Source of the DNA: Albitalea sp966211955
GTDB taxonomy: Bacteria; Pseudomonadota; Gammaproteobacteria; Burkholderiales; Burkholderiaceae_C
Reading direction: 5' to 3'
Length of the DNA: 64,000 nt
NCBI GenBank assembly: GCA_966211955.1
Contig: CBIHOF010000002.1
Location: forward strand, 248,001-312,000
The notes under the pieces are model-generated. The model was given only the letters and a program-made list of their open reading frames with translations. It searched no databases and was not told the DNA's origin. Positions 8,537 to 17,119 of this stretch are shown here, in pieces. How positions within the stretch are numbered: the first letter of the stretch is position 1; the number at the start of each line of letters is the position of its first letter. Both the position numbers and the translations under genes were made by a program.

Positions 8537-9022
8537 ATGGACATCGCCGACAAGCCCGAAGGATTTCAAGCCGTCTCGCGTGCATTGCATGAACGCGGCC
8601 ATCCCCATGCGCCGATCTTCCTGAGCATCGCCGCGCGCACCTCGCAAGAGGCCGCCGATGCGCTGAGCATCGAGGTGGGCCAGGTCGCCAAGAGCGTGAT
8701 CTTCCGCCGCAAGAGCGACGACACCGCGGTGCTCGTCGTCACCTCCGGCGACCGGCGCGTGGACGAGAAGAAGGTGGCCGCCATCGTCGGCGCGATTGGC
8801 CGCGCCGATGCCGACTTCGTGAAGACCAAGACCGGCTTCTCCATCGGCGGCGTCGCACCCATCGCGCATGCGAGCCCGCCGGTCACGCTGATCGACCGCG
8901 AGCTGTTCCGCTTCGACGAGGTGTGGGCGGCCGCCGGGCACCCGAACGGTGTGTTCAAGCTCAGCCCGCGCGAGCTCGAGTCGCTGACCGCCGCGCCGGT
9001 CGTGGATGTTGTGCAAGCTTGA
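8537..9022 (+). CDS. ybaK: YbaK/EbsC-family aminoacyl-tRNA deacylase
   Basis: 161 residues, standard length for the family. The editing domain motifs are present: AADALSIEVGQVAKSVIF, TSGDRRVDEKKV, TGFSIGGVAPIAH and the conserved FDEVWAAAGHPNGVF. These trans-editing enzymes deacylate mischarged tRNA such as Cys-tRNA(Pro) or Ala-tRNA(Pro) in the cytoplasm. It starts 32 bp after the lacI gene without an RBS and converges on the dehydrogenase gene. Which mischarged tRNA it clears cannot be read from the sequence. Confidence 0.88.
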   Translation: MDIADKPEGFQAVSRALHERGHPHAPIFLSIAARTSQEAADALSIEVGQVAKSVIFRRKSDDTAVLVVTSGDRRVDEKKVAAIVGAIGRADADFVKTKTGFSIGGVAPIAHASPPVTLIDRELFRFDEVWAAAGHPNGVFKLSPRELESLTAAPVVDVVQA

Positions 9023-9048
9023 GCAGCGCCGGAACAGGGCCGGCACTT

Positions 9049-9981
9049 TCAGATCGGCGTTCGCAACGGCTTGCCCGCGAAATGCAATTCCGCGTTGTCG
9101 ATGAAGCACTGCAGCGACGCCTCGGTCGATTCAGGCGACCATCCGGCGATGTGCGGCGTCAGCACGACGTTCGGGAAGTCCATCAGTTCGGAGGGTGGCT
9201 TCGGTTCGCTATCGTACACATCGAGGCCCGCACCGCCAAGCGCGCCGGCACGAAGTGCATCGGCGAGCGCTGAAGTGTCGACCACGCTGCCGCGCGCGAT
9301 GTTGACGAGGTGGCCCGTCGGTCCCAATGCCTTCAGGACCGTCGCATTGACCAGGTGTTTGGTCGAGCCGCCGCCGGGCGTGGCAACCACGAGGAAGTCG
9401 CTCCATCGGGCCAGCGCGCTCAGGTCGTCGAAGTAGCGATACGGCAGTTCCGGCCGCGGTGAGCGGTTGTGATAGCCGATCTCCATGTCGAAGGCAGCGC
9501 CACGCTGCGCGATCTTGCGGCCGATGGCGCCGAGGCCCAGGATGCCCAGCCGCTTGCCGGCCAGCTGCGGTTGCATCGGCAGCGCATCGCGCCAGACGCC
9601 GCGCCGGCAGGCGTCGTCGAGCGCGCGAATGGCGCGCACGCTCGCCAGCAGCAAGGCCAGCGCGTGGTCGGCCACGCAGTCGTCGTTGGTGCCCGCGCCG
9701 TTGGCCAGCGCCACGCCGCGTGCGCGCGCATGGTCGAGCGCGAGGTTTTCGTAGCCTGCGCCCCAGGCGCAGGCCAGGCCGAGCCGCGGCATCGCATCGA
9801 TCTCGTCGGCCCGCAGGCCCGTGGTGCCGTTGGTGAGCACGACCTCGATGCGTGCGCCCTGTGCCGCGATCGTGCTGGCTCGCAGGGCATCGGTCGGGGC
9901 ATGGTGCAGCTCGAAGCGTTCGCGCAAAAGCGCGAGCCGTTCTTCGGCCATGGCGATGAGGACGAGAAGGACGTGTTTCAT
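9049..9981 (-). CDS. D-isomer-specific 2-hydroxyacid dehydrogenase
   Basis: 310 residues from ATG 9981 (MKHVLLVLIAMAEERL). NAD(P)-binding motif GILGLGAIGRKIA in the middle, followed by the catalytic Arg in NIARGSVVDT, Glu in YDSEPKPP and His in LTPHIAGWSPES. This places it with GhrB/hydroxypyruvate-reductase-like enzymes that reduce glyoxylate, hydroxypyruvate or related 2-keto acids. It is divergent from the DUF1289 gene, with a dispersed repeat in the 140-bp gap, and convergent with ybaK. Substrate is unknown. Confidence 0.88.
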   Translation of the reverse strand: MKHVLLVLIAMAEERLALLRERFELHHAPTDALRASTIAAQGARIEVVLTNGTTGLRADEIDAMPRLGLACAWGAGYENLALDHARARGVALANGAGTNDDCVADHALALLLASVRAIRALDDACRRGVWRDALPMQPQLAGKRLGILGLGAIGRKIAQRGAAFDMEIGYHNRSPRPELPYRYFDDLSALARWSDFLVVATPGGGSTKHLVNATVLKALGPTGHLVNIARGSVVDTSALADALRAGALGGAGLDVYDSEPKPPSELMDFPNVVLTPHIAGWSPESTEASLQCFIDNAELHFAGKPLRTPI

Positions 9982-10055
9982 TTCCGGGAGCGCAAGGATG
10001 ATGTCGAGCGCTGATTCTTGCAGTCCCGAGACCGTGCGGGGCGACGTCGAAACCC

Positions 10056-10078
10056 CGTTCGGACTGAGCCTGTCGAAG
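10056..10078. repeat. Dispersed short repeat of Burkholderiales type
   Basis: The 23-bp stretch contains CTGAGCCTGTCGAAG within CGTTCGG...GAAG. Near-identical copies occur many times in intergenic regions of Comamonadaceae-like genomes (from general knowledge). Only one clear copy is visible here, in the divergent gap between the dehydrogenase and DUF1289 genes. Confidence 0.5.
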
Positions 10079-10121
10079 TGCCTCGCGTGAACCCTGCGTC
10101 GATCGCCGCGACAATCCACGG

Positions 10122-10325
10122 ATGCATCTGCCGAGCCCCGTCCCCAGCCCCTGCATCAGCATCTGCCGCATGAGTGCCGCGACCGGCCTGTGCGAAGGGT
10201 GCCAGCGCACCATCGACGAGATCGCCGCATGGTCTCGCATGGAAGACCACGAGAAGCGCTCCGTGTGGCTGTTGATCGACGAGCGCCGCGCGCAGGCGCG
10301 TGCCACCACGGAGCCTTCGCGATGA
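10122..10325 (+). CDS. DUF1289 small Cys-rich protein
   Basis: 67 residues. It has the DUF1289 pattern of Cys residues (PCISICRM, GLCEGCQRT) followed by IDEIAAWSRM and a basic tail, typical of this family of small, probably metal- or Fe-S-binding proteins of unknown function. Its TGA overlaps the ATG of the next gene (10322-10325), so the two are translationally coupled. Confidence 0.85.
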   Translation: MHLPSPVPSPCISICRMSAATGLCEGCQRTIDEIAAWSRMEDHEKRSVWLLIDERRAQARATTEPSR

Positions 10326-10978
10326 AGCACCTGCGCTTCTACTTCGATCCGATCTCGCCCTTCGCCTATCTCGCCTTCGCGAAACTCCCGCGCGTGCTCG
10401 AGGGCGTGTCATGCACCGTCGATTACCAGCCGGTGCTCTTCGCCGGGCTGCTCGCGCACTGGGGCCAGAAAGGTCCGGCGGAGATCGAGCCCAAGCGGGC
10501 CTGGACCTTCCGCCACATCCACTGGCAGGCGCATCGCGATGGGCTGACCATGCACACGCCGGCGCAGCATCCCTTCAATCCGCTCGCGCTGCTGCGCCTC
10601 GCGCTCGCCTGCGCGCCCGAAGGCATGACACCGAGCCGTCATGTGTGCGAGCAGGTCTTTCGCCATGTGTGGGAAGGCGGCGGCGATGCGAACGACGTCA
10701 CGCGCCTGAAAACGCTCACCGAACGCCTGGCCCCGCGGCTCGATCCGCACGGCACCGAAGTCAAGCAGGCGCTGAAGGGCGCCACCGCAAGCGCCATCGA
10801 TCGTGGTGTCTTCGGCGTGCCCACCATCGAGCTCGATGGCCGCCTGTTCTGGGGCGTGGATTCGCTCGAGATGGTGAGCGCGAGCTTGCGCGGCGACGCG
10901 TGGTTCGAAGGTCCCGAATGGGACGCTGCGGCGAAGGCGCCGCCGGGCATCACACGCAAAACCCCGGGCAATCCCTGA
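10322..10978 (+). CDS. 2-hydroxychromene-2-carboxylate isomerase (DsbA-like/kappa-GST fold)
   Basis: 218 residues. The opening LRFYFDPISPFAYLAFAKL is the family signature, with Ser in place of the DsbA CXXC motif; GVFGVPTIELDG (cis-Pro loop) and FWGVDSLEMV near the C-terminus complete it. Family members isomerise 2-hydroxychromene-2-carboxylate in naphthalene degradation using glutathione, but most chromosomal copies have no known substrate. No aromatic-degradation genes are nearby, so the exact reaction is open. Confidence 0.85.
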   Translation: MKHLRFYFDPISPFAYLAFAKLPRVLEGVSCTVDYQPVLFAGLLAHWGQKGPAEIEPKRAWTFRHIHWQAHRDGLTMHTPAQHPFNPLALLRLALACAPEGMTPSRHVCEQVFRHVWEGGGDANDVTRLKTLTERLAPRLDPHGTEVKQALKGATASAIDRGVFGVPTIELDGRLFWGVDSLEMVSASLRGDAWFEGPEWDAAAKAPPGITRKTPGNP

Positions 10979-11102
10979 CTGGGACTTTCCCTCGAATCTC
11001 ACATCGAGAAACGAAGTGTTCGGGTTGTCACCGAGTTTGTCAGCGAGCGTTAAGCGTCGCGTCAGGACTCGGTCAGAGCCTCCCTTGAAGATGCCCGCCA
11101 TG

Positions 11103-11120
11103 CACCACCAGGCGGTGGTG
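11103..11120 (+). promoter_or_regulatory. Hairpin in the leader of the MFS gene
   Basis: CACCACC (11103-11109) and GGTGGTG (11114-11120) form a 7-bp perfect stem with a 4-nt loop, ending 9 nt before the AAGGAG RBS. It could stabilise the 5' end of the mRNA; function is not shown. Confidence 0.3.
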
Positions 11121-11142
11121 TTCCTTTCAAGGAGACATGCGT

Positions 11143-12837
11143 ATGGCAACGACAGTTGGGGGCGGAGCGAAGCCGCTCGCCAAATCCACCGCGCCGATGA
11201 CGGCCGAGGAGAAGAAGGTCATCTTCGCCTCCAGCCTCGGCACGGTGTTCGAGTGGTATGACTTTTACCTGTATGGCACGCTGGCTGCCATCATCGGCAA
11301 GCAGTTCTTCTCGAACCTCGACCCGACCTCGCAGGTCATCTTCTCGCTGCTGGCATTCGCGGCCGGCTTCATCGTGCGTCCGTTCGGCGCGCTGGTCTTC
11401 GGCCGGCTCGGCGACATGATCGGCCGCAAGTACACCTTCCTGGTCACGATCCTGATCATGGGCCTGTCGACCTTCATCGTCGGCATCCTGCCCGGCTACG
11501 GCTCCATCGGGGTCGCGGCGCCGGTCATCCTGATCGGCCTGCGCCTGCTGCAGGGCCTCGCGCTCGGCGGCGAGTACGGCGGTGCGGCCACCTACGTTGC
11601 GGAGCACTCGCCACATGGCAAGCGCGGCGCTTACACCTCGTGGATCCAGACCACGGCGACCATGGGTCTGTTTCTGTCGCTGCTCGTCATCCTGGGCACG
11701 CAGACCTATCTCGGGCCTGACGACTTCGCCGCCTGGGGCTGGCGCATTCCGTTCCTGGTGTCGATCTTCCTGCTGGGCGTCAGCGTGTGGATCCGCTTGT
11801 CCATGAACGAATCCCCTGCCTTCAAGAAGATGAAGGAAGAGGGCAAAACCTCCAAGGCGCCGCTGTCCGAATCCTTCGGCCAGTGGAAGAACCTGAAGAT
11901 CGTGATCCTCGCGCTGGTCGGCCTCACGATGGGCCAGGCCGTCGTCTGGTACACGGGCCAGTTCTACGCGCTGTTCTTCCTCACGGGCGCACTGAAGGTC
12001 GATCCGCCGACGGCGAACATCCTGATCGCCTTCGCGCTCCTGATCGGCACGCCCTTCTTCATCGTGTTCGGCACGCTGTCCGACAAGATCGGCCGCAAGC
12101 CGATCATCATGGCGGGCTGCCTGCTGGCCGCGCTCACCTACTTCCCGCTGTTCAAGGCGCTGACCGAATCGGCCAACCCTGAACTCGCGAAGGCACAGGC
12201 GGCCAACAAGGTCGTCGTGGTGGCCGACCCCGAGCGCTGCTCGTTCCAGTTCAACCCGACCGGCGTCGCGAAGTTCACGAGCTCGTGCGACATCGCTAAG
12301 CAACAGCTGGCGGGCCGTTCGGTGAGCTACGACAACGAAGTGGCCGCCACGGGCAGCGTCGCGCAGATCAAGATCGGCGACAAGGTGATCCCGGGCTTCG
12401 AATCCAAGGGCCTCCCGCCCGATGAATTCAAGAAGAAGGATGCCGAGTTCAAGGCCGCCATCGGCGCCGCGCTGAAGGAAGCCGGCTACCCTGCCAAGGC
12501 CAAGCCGATCGAGTTCATGAGCGGCAACTGGTGGACCATCGTGGCCATCCTCACGATCATGGTGATCTACGTGACCATGGTCTACGGCCCGATCGCGGCG
12601 ATGCTGGTGGAGCTCTTCCCGACGCGCATCCGCTACACCTCGATGAGCCTGCCGTACCACATCGGCAACGGCTGGTTCGGCGGCCTGCTGCCGGCGACGG
12701 GCCTGGCCATCGTGGCGCAGACGGGCAACATGTACAACGGCCTGTGGTACCCGATCATCTTCGCGAGCATCACCTTCGTGGTGGGCATGCTGTTCGTGAA
12801 GGAGACCAAGGACGTGAACATCTACGCCAACGACTGA
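11143..12837 (+). CDS. MFS transporter, metabolite:H+ symporter (MHS) family
   Basis: 564 residues from ATG 11143, chosen because the AAGGAG at 11129-11134 is 8 nt away; ATG 11137 is only 2 nt from it. Family marks are FEWYDFYLYG in TM1, RLGDMIGRK after TM2, LQGLALGGEYGGA in TM4 and SDKIGRKP after TM8, as in ProP/ShiA-type organic-acid or osmolyte symporters. Twelve TM segments can be drawn. Between TM9 and TM10 is an extra hydrophilic segment of about 120 residues (from KALTESANPE to SGNWW) with two Cys, predicted periplasmic. A strong terminator follows. Substrate unknown. Confidence 0.88.
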   Translation: MATTVGGGAKPLAKSTAPMTAEEKKVIFASSLGTVFEWYDFYLYGTLAAIIGKQFFSNLDPTSQVIFSLLAFAAGFIVRPFGALVFGRLGDMIGRKYTFLVTILIMGLSTFIVGILPGYGSIGVAAPVILIGLRLLQGLALGGEYGGAATYVAEHSPHGKRGAYTSWIQTTATMGLFLSLLVILGTQTYLGPDDFAAWGWRIPFLVSIFLLGVSVWIRLSMNESPAFKKMKEEGKTSKAPLSESFGQWKNLKIVILALVGLTMGQAVVWYTGQFYALFFLTGALKVDPPTANILIAFALLIGTPFFIVFGTLSDKIGRKPIIMAGCLLAALTYFPLFKALTESANPELAKAQAANKVVVVADPERCSFQFNPTGVAKFTSSCDIAKQQLAGRSVSYDNEVAATGSVAQIKIGDKVIPGFESKGLPPDEFKKKDAEFKAAIGAALKEAGYPAKAKPIEFMSGNWWTIVAILTIMVIYVTMVYGPIAAMLVELFPTRIRYTSMSLPYHIGNGWFGGLLPATGLAIVAQTGNMYNGLWYPIIFASITFVVGMLFVKETKDVNIYAND

Positions 12838-12864
12838 GCGCGGATTCGGTTCTTCTGAGTGACG

Positions 12865-12897
12865 CGGGCCGGTCGAGAGACCGGCCCGTGTTCTTTT
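12865..12897 (+). terminator. Rho-independent terminator after the MFS gene
   Basis: CGGGCCGGTC and GACCGGCCCG form a perfect 10-bp stem closed by a GAGA (GNRA-type) tetraloop, followed by TGTTCTTTTG. Confidence 0.85.
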
Positions 12898-13003
12898 GTC
12901 CTGCCGCTTTTCCTGTTGCCAATCTGCACTGTCAACGCTTACAGATGTTGCATCGGCCGCCCTTGCGCTATCGTGTCGCCCACAAGTACGTCAGGGAGCA
13001 GTG

Positions 13004-13333
13004 ATGAGAAGACCGGTCGCCCTTTGGGCAATGCTGGGTGGGTGGGCGTTCGTGAGTTGGCTAGCGACGGATGCGATGGCGGCGACGCAAGCGCCGGCGA
13101 AGGGCGCGCGGCGGGTCTACCGCGACGCTGCTGGGCTGGAGTGGTGCGTCACGGTACTCACACTGGATACGGGCGTGGATGGAAGGCCATGGGTGTGGTT
13201 CGGCTTCGTGCACGACCCGCGGCGCGTTGAGCACGTGCCGTCCGAGGTGCTGGGCACCGAGTGCCCTGCGAACACATCATCGGCCGGGCAGGTGCCGCTC
13301 AAGTCGGCACCGGTGCCTTTGCCAGCGTCTTGA
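13004..13333 (+). CDS. Small secreted protein of unknown function
   Basis: 109 residues; ATG at 13004 follows AGGGAGCAGTG. Signal peptide (ALWAMLGGWAFVSWLA, cleavage near AMA-AT), then a short domain with GLEWCVTVLTLDTGVDGRPWVWFGFV and one later Cys (GTECP). I do not recognise the family. Its 3' end overlaps the convergent CWC gene by 35 bp. The clean RBS and signal peptide support it as real. Confidence 0.55.
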   Translation: MRRPVALWAMLGGWAFVSWLATDAMAATQAPAKGARRVYRDAAGLEWCVTVLTLDTGVDGRPWVWFGFVHDPRRVEHVPSEVLGTECPANTSSAGQVPLKSAPVPLPAS

Positions 13334-13517
13334 GGCATTCAGGGCACAGGCAACTGCTGTACTGGCCGCGAAGCGTGGCCAGTAGCGCGACGCTGAGCGT
13401 GAGGCTCGCGCACCAGCAGGGCGACTCGTCCTTCACGCCGCAGTGGAAGGCGCCGCCGCAACGCGGGCAACGCCAGGCGTCGGTGCTGCCTGCTTGGCCG
13501 TTTGCCCCATCGCTCAC
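13299..13517 (-). CDS. Cysteine-rich CWC family protein
   Basis: 72 residues from a GTG at 13517 that overlaps the stop of the acyl-CoA ligase gene (GTGA). Seven Cys residues in the pattern CPRCGG, FHCG, CWC and CLCPECL give a zinc-ribbon-like protein matching the CWC family. It is the last gene of the matB operon on the minus strand and tail-to-tail overlapping with the small secreted protein. Function unknown; metal binding is inferred from the Cys pattern. Confidence 0.75.
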   Translation of the reverse strand: MSDGANGQAGSTDAWRCPRCGGAFHCGVKDESPCWCASLTLSVALLATLRGQYSSCLCPECLKTLAKAPVPT

Positions 13518-15049
13518 GCAAAGAGCTCCTTGTGCTGCCCGCGCAAGAGGTTCTTCTGAACCTTGCCCATCGCGTTGCGCGGCAGCTCATCGATCACGAA
13601 GACCTGCTTGGGCACCTTGAAGTTGGCGATCCTGGCCTTGAGCTGGCCGATGAGCTCGCTCGCGTCGGGCGAGCTCCCTGGCTTGCGCACCACCACGGCC
13701 ACCACCGCCTCGCCGAAGTCCGCGTGCGGCACGCCGATCACTGCGCTCTCGGCCACGCCGGGCAACTCATTCAGCACGCTCTCGATCTCCGCCGGGTAGA
13801 CGTTGTAGCCGCCGGTGATGATCAGGTCCTTGCTGCGGCCGACGATGACGACGTAGCCCTGTTCATCGAAGCGGCCCACGTCGCCGGTCTTGAACCAGCC
13901 GTCATCGGTGAACTCCTCGCGTGTCTTCTCGGGCATGCGCCAGTAGCCCGAGAACACGTTGGGCCCCTTCACCTCGATGCCGCCGATCTCGCCTTGCGGC
14001 ACCACCGCGCCTTGGTCATCGCGCACGCGCAAGCCCACGCCCGGCAGCGGAAAGCCCACCGTGCCGCCCTTGCGTTCACCGTCCTCTGGGTCGCAGGGGT
14101 TGGAGGTCAGCATCACCGTCTCGCTCATGCCGTAGCGCTCGAGGATGGTGTGGCCGGTGCGTTCGCGGAAGTCATTGAAGGTCTCGATGAGCAAGGGCGC
14201 CGAGCCGCTGATGAAAAGCCGCATGTTGCGGCAGGCCTCGCGCGTGAACGAAGCGTCGCCCAGCAGCCGCACGTACAGCGTGGGCACGCCCATGAACACC
14301 GTGGCCTGCGGCAGGCGCTCGACCACCGCGCGCGGTGCGAACTTCGAGAACCAGATCATCTTGCTGCCGTTGAGCAGCGCGCCATGCGACGCGACGAAGA
14401 GGCCGTGCACGTGGAAGATGGGCAGTGCGTGGATGAGCACGTCGCCAGCCTGCCAGCGCCAGTACGACTTCAAGGTGAGCGCATTCGACAGCAGGTTGCC
14501 GTGCGACAGCATCGCACCCTTGCTGCGGCCGGTGGTGCCGCTCGTGTAGAGGATGGCGGCCAGGTCGCTCGCTTGTCGCACTGCAGGCTCGTGCGTGTCC
14601 GCATGGTGGGCCGCTCGTTCGAGCAGGCTGCCGCTGCGGTCCTCGTTGAGCGTGAACACGTGCGTGCAGCCGGCCTTGAACGCGATCTTGCTGACCCACC
14701 CGAAGTTCCTGCCGCTGCACACCACCACGCTCGGCTCGGCATTGCCGATGAAGTACTCGATCTCGCTGCTCTGGTAGGCGGTGTTCAGCGGCAGGTAGAC
14801 GTAGCCCGCGCGCAGCACCGCGAGGTACAGCAGCAGCGCCTCGACGGATTTCTCGGTCTGCACGGCGACGCGCGCACCCTCGGGCAGGTTCAACCACTGC
14901 AGCAGGTTCGCGATGCGTGCGGTCGCGCGGTCGATGTCGGCCCAGGTGTAGAAGAGGCGTTCGCCGTCGGCCGTTTCGATGGCGGTGGCGTCCAGGTTGG
15001 CAGGGAAGGCGCGGCGAAGCGCGACGAAGAGGTTCTGGTTCTCGGTCAT
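13514..15049 (-). CDS. matB: Malonyl-CoA synthetase (MatB-like), AMP-forming acyl-CoA ligase
   Basis: 511 residues from ATG 15049, the usual MatB length. ANL-superfamily motifs: ILYTSGTTGRSKGAMLSHGN (A3), RYGMSETVM (A5), DDGWFKTGDVG (A7), VGRSKDLIITGGYNVYPAEIE (A8) and the catalytic Lys in NAMGKVQK. The overall sequence (LPIFHVHGLFVA, GVPTLYVRLL) matches malonate/methylmalonate-CoA ligases. Reaction by family: malonate + ATP + CoA to malonyl-CoA + AMP + PPi. It lies in an operon after a crotonase-family gene and a TTT binding protein and before a CWC gene. Confidence 0.82.
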   Translation of the reverse strand: MTENQNLFVALRRAFPANLDATAIETADGERLFYTWADIDRATARIANLLQWLNLPEGARVAVQTEKSVEALLLYLAVLRAGYVYLPLNTAYQSSEIEYFIGNAEPSVVVCSGRNFGWVSKIAFKAGCTHVFTLNEDRSGSLLERAAHHADTHEPAVRQASDLAAILYTSGTTGRSKGAMLSHGNLLSNALTLKSYWRWQAGDVLIHALPIFHVHGLFVASHGALLNGSKMIWFSKFAPRAVVERLPQATVFMGVPTLYVRLLGDASFTREACRNMRLFISGSAPLLIETFNDFRERTGHTILERYGMSETVMLTSNPCDPEDGERKGGTVGFPLPGVGLRVRDDQGAVVPQGEIGGIEVKGPNVFSGYWRMPEKTREEFTDDGWFKTGDVGRFDEQGYVVIVGRSKDLIITGGYNVYPAEIESVLNELPGVAESAVIGVPHADFGEAVVAVVVRKPGSSPDASELIGQLKARIANFKVPKQVFVIDELPRNAMGKVQKNLLRGQHKELFA

Positions 15050-15080
15050 GGTCCGGGGATGCAGGAAAGGCAAGCCAAGG

Positions 15081-15875
15081 TCAACCGCGCTGGAACCGCG
15101 GTGGTCGCTTCTCGATGAAGGCGGTGACGCCTTCGCGGTGCTGGGCGCTGTCGGCGTAGTCGAAGAGGGCGAGGCGTTCGGCGTCGCTGATGGCAACACC
15201 CGTGCGGCTGCGCTCGACAAGCCGCAGCGTGCGCTTGTTCAGCCGCGCTGCCTGCGGCGACAACGCGGCCAGCCGCTCGGCGCGACGCTGCACTTGCGGC
15301 GCCACGTCGCCATCGGGCAGCACCTCGTGCACCAGGCCCGCTGCCAGCGCCTGCTGCGCGTCGAAGAGCCTCGCCTCGAGCAGCATTTCGCGCAGCACCG
15401 GCGCGCCCACCACGCGGCTCACCACGGCCAGCTCGCCCGGTGCCATCGGAAAGCCCAGCTTGGCGATCGGTGCGCCGAAGCGGCTCGATTCGCCGCACAC
15501 GCGGATGTCGCAGCAAGCCGCGATCTCCAGCCCGCCGCCAATGCAGGCGCCCTCGATCTGCGCGAAGAGCGGGATGTCGCAATCGAGCATCGCATGCAGA
15601 GCGGTCGCGACGACGTTCTCGTGGAAGTCGTGCAGCGCATCGCGCTCGAACCGAAAGCCCGCGAACTCCGCGATGTCGCCACCCGAGGCGAACTGGCCAT
15701 CGGCGCCCCGCACGATCACCGCATGTGGCGCATCGGCCGGCGGCATCGCCTGCAGCCGCTCGAACACTGCGCGCAGCTCACGCCACATCGCGATGTCGAT
15801 CGCGTTGAGCTTGCCCGGGTTGGCGAGCGTGACGCGGGCGGTGAGGCCGTCGGCTTCGAGCGTGATGGTTCCCAT
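15081..15875 (-). CDS. Crotonase-superfamily protein (enoyl-CoA hydratase/isomerase or acyl-CoA decarboxylase)
   Basis: 264 residues; ATG overlaps the stop of the TTT gene (TGATG). Oxyanion-hole elements are present: ASGGDIAEF and GACIGGGLEIA. The first crotonase Glu (GGGLE) is conserved, but the second, normally in a PE-x(2)-LG motif, is replaced: the sequence reads FGAPIAKLGFP. That pattern is closer to (methyl)malonyl-CoA decarboxylases of the same superfamily. Next to MatB this suggests malonyl-CoA decarboxylation, but this is an inference from two residues and context. Confidence 0.75.
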   Translation of the reverse strand: MGTITLEADGLTARVTLANPGKLNAIDIAMWRELRAVFERLQAMPPADAPHAVIVRGADGQFASGGDIAEFAGFRFERDALHDFHENVVATALHAMLDCDIPLFAQIEGACIGGGLEIAACCDIRVCGESSRFGAPIAKLGFPMAPGELAVVSRVVGAPVLREMLLEARLFDAQQALAAGLVHEVLPDGDVAPQVQRRAERLAALSPQAARLNKRTLRLVERSRTGVAISDAERLALFDYADSAQHREGVTAFIEKRPPRFQRG

Positions 15876-16864
15876 CAGTCGAGTTTCGCACCCGAGCTCT
15901 TCACCACCTCGGCCCAACGCTTGATCTCGCCGTGCACGAAGCTGCCGAATGCCGCGCCATACAGCTTCGGCGTGTCGGTGCCAAGGCTTTGCCACGCAGT
16001 CTGAAGTTCGGGCGTGGCGAATGCCTTGGCCATCTCCGCCTGCATGCGTTCGACGATCTCCTTGGGCGTGCCCTTGGGCGCCCAAAGGCCATACCAGGTG
16101 GCCACCTGGTAGCTCGGCACGCCCGCCTCGGCGGACGTGGGCAGGTCCGGAAAGCCCGGCGCGCGTTGAGGCTGCGCCACCGCCAGCGCCTTGATGCGCC
16201 CGCCCTTGATGTGGTTGGCCGAGGATCCGAGCCCGTCGAACATCATGTCCACCTGTCCGCCGATCAGGTCTTGCAAAGCCGGCCCCGCGCCGCGGTAGGG
16301 GATGTGCGTGATGAAGGTCTTCGTCTGCAGCTTGAACAACTCGCCGGCGAGGTGGTGCGAGGTGCCGTTGCCGGCAGAGCCGTAGTTGAACTTGCCGGGG
16401 TTCTTGCGCACGAGTTCGAGGAAGCCCTTGAGGTCGTTGACCGGCATGCGCTGCGGGTTCACCACGATCACCTGCGGCACGCTGGAGATGAGGCCCACCG
16501 GCACGAAATCGGTCTCGATGTTGTAGTCGAGCTTGGGGTACATGGCTGGCGCGATCGCATGGTGCACCGCACCCATGAAGAAGGTGTAGCCATCGGGCGC
16601 GGCCTTGGATGCGATGCCGGCGCCCAAGGTGCCGCCCGCACCGCCGCGGTTGTCCACGATCACCTGCTTGCCCATGTTCTTGGTGAGCATCGCGCTCAAC
16701 GGCCGTGCGAATGCATCGGTGCCGCCGCCGCTCGGAAAGGGCACGATGAAGGTGATCGGCTTCGAGGGCCACGCATCGGCCGCGAGGGCCGAGCTGACGA
16801 AAGGCGCGGCCGCGCCCGCAAGCAGCAACTGCCGCCGCGTCGGGTGAAGGCGATGTGAGTCCAT
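15875..16864 (-). CDS. Tripartite tricarboxylate transporter (TTT/Bug) substrate-binding protein
   Basis: 329 residues; ATG at 16864 follows AAGGAGACAAAGAC. An N-terminal RRQLLLAG signal (possible Tat) is followed by the Bug hallmarks: WPSKPITFIVPFPSGGGTDAFAR, VIVDNRGGAGGTLGAG, THIPYRGAGPALQDLIGGQVDMMFD and GTPKEIVERM. Bug proteins bind carboxylates in the periplasm; many are orphans with no TctAB nearby, as here. It heads the operon with the crotonase and matB genes, so a dicarboxylate such as malonate is a reasonable candidate ligand. Confidence 0.88.
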   Translation of the reverse strand: MDSHRLHPTRRQLLLAGAAAPFVSSALAADAWPSKPITFIVPFPSGGGTDAFARPLSAMLTKNMGKQVIVDNRGGAGGTLGAGIASKAAPDGYTFFMGAVHHAIAPAMYPKLDYNIETDFVPVGLISSVPQVIVVNPQRMPVNDLKGFLELVRKNPGKFNYGSAGNGTSHHLAGELFKLQTKTFITHIPYRGAGPALQDLIGGQVDMMFDGLGSSANHIKGGRIKALAVAQPQRAPGFPDLPTSAEAGVPSYQVATWYGLWAPKGTPKEIVERMQAEMAKAFATPELQTAWQSLGTDTPKLYGAAFGSFVHGEIKRWAEVVKSSGAKLD

Positions 16865-17102
16865 GTCTTTGTCTCCTTCGTCGTGATGGAAAGCGTTCAG
16901 GCTCGAAGCAAGGCGTCTGCTGTCGTCGAGCGTGCAGGCGGCCATGCCTTTTCGCTTGCGACTCTAAGACACAAACTTGCCGATCCCACCCGGCCGCCTG
17001 CTCGTGACAGGCAACCTGCGCACCAGAAGTGCGACCAGAAGCCATACACCGCCAGGGTCTCAGGGTTCCACCCGCTCGCCTGTGGCCTTCCACCCATTAA
17101 AG

Positions 17103-17119
17103 TGTCTGCCCAGCAGACA
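17103..17119. promoter_or_regulatory. Perfect 7-3-7 palindrome before the sigma54 activator gene
   Basis: TGTCTGC-CCA-GCAGACA, placed 12 nt upstream of the activator ATG and abutting its RBS. The TGTCYG half-site resembles motifs near the sigma54 promoter at 18773-18807, so it may be an autoregulatory binding site; it could also act as a hairpin in the 5' leader. Confidence 0.45.
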
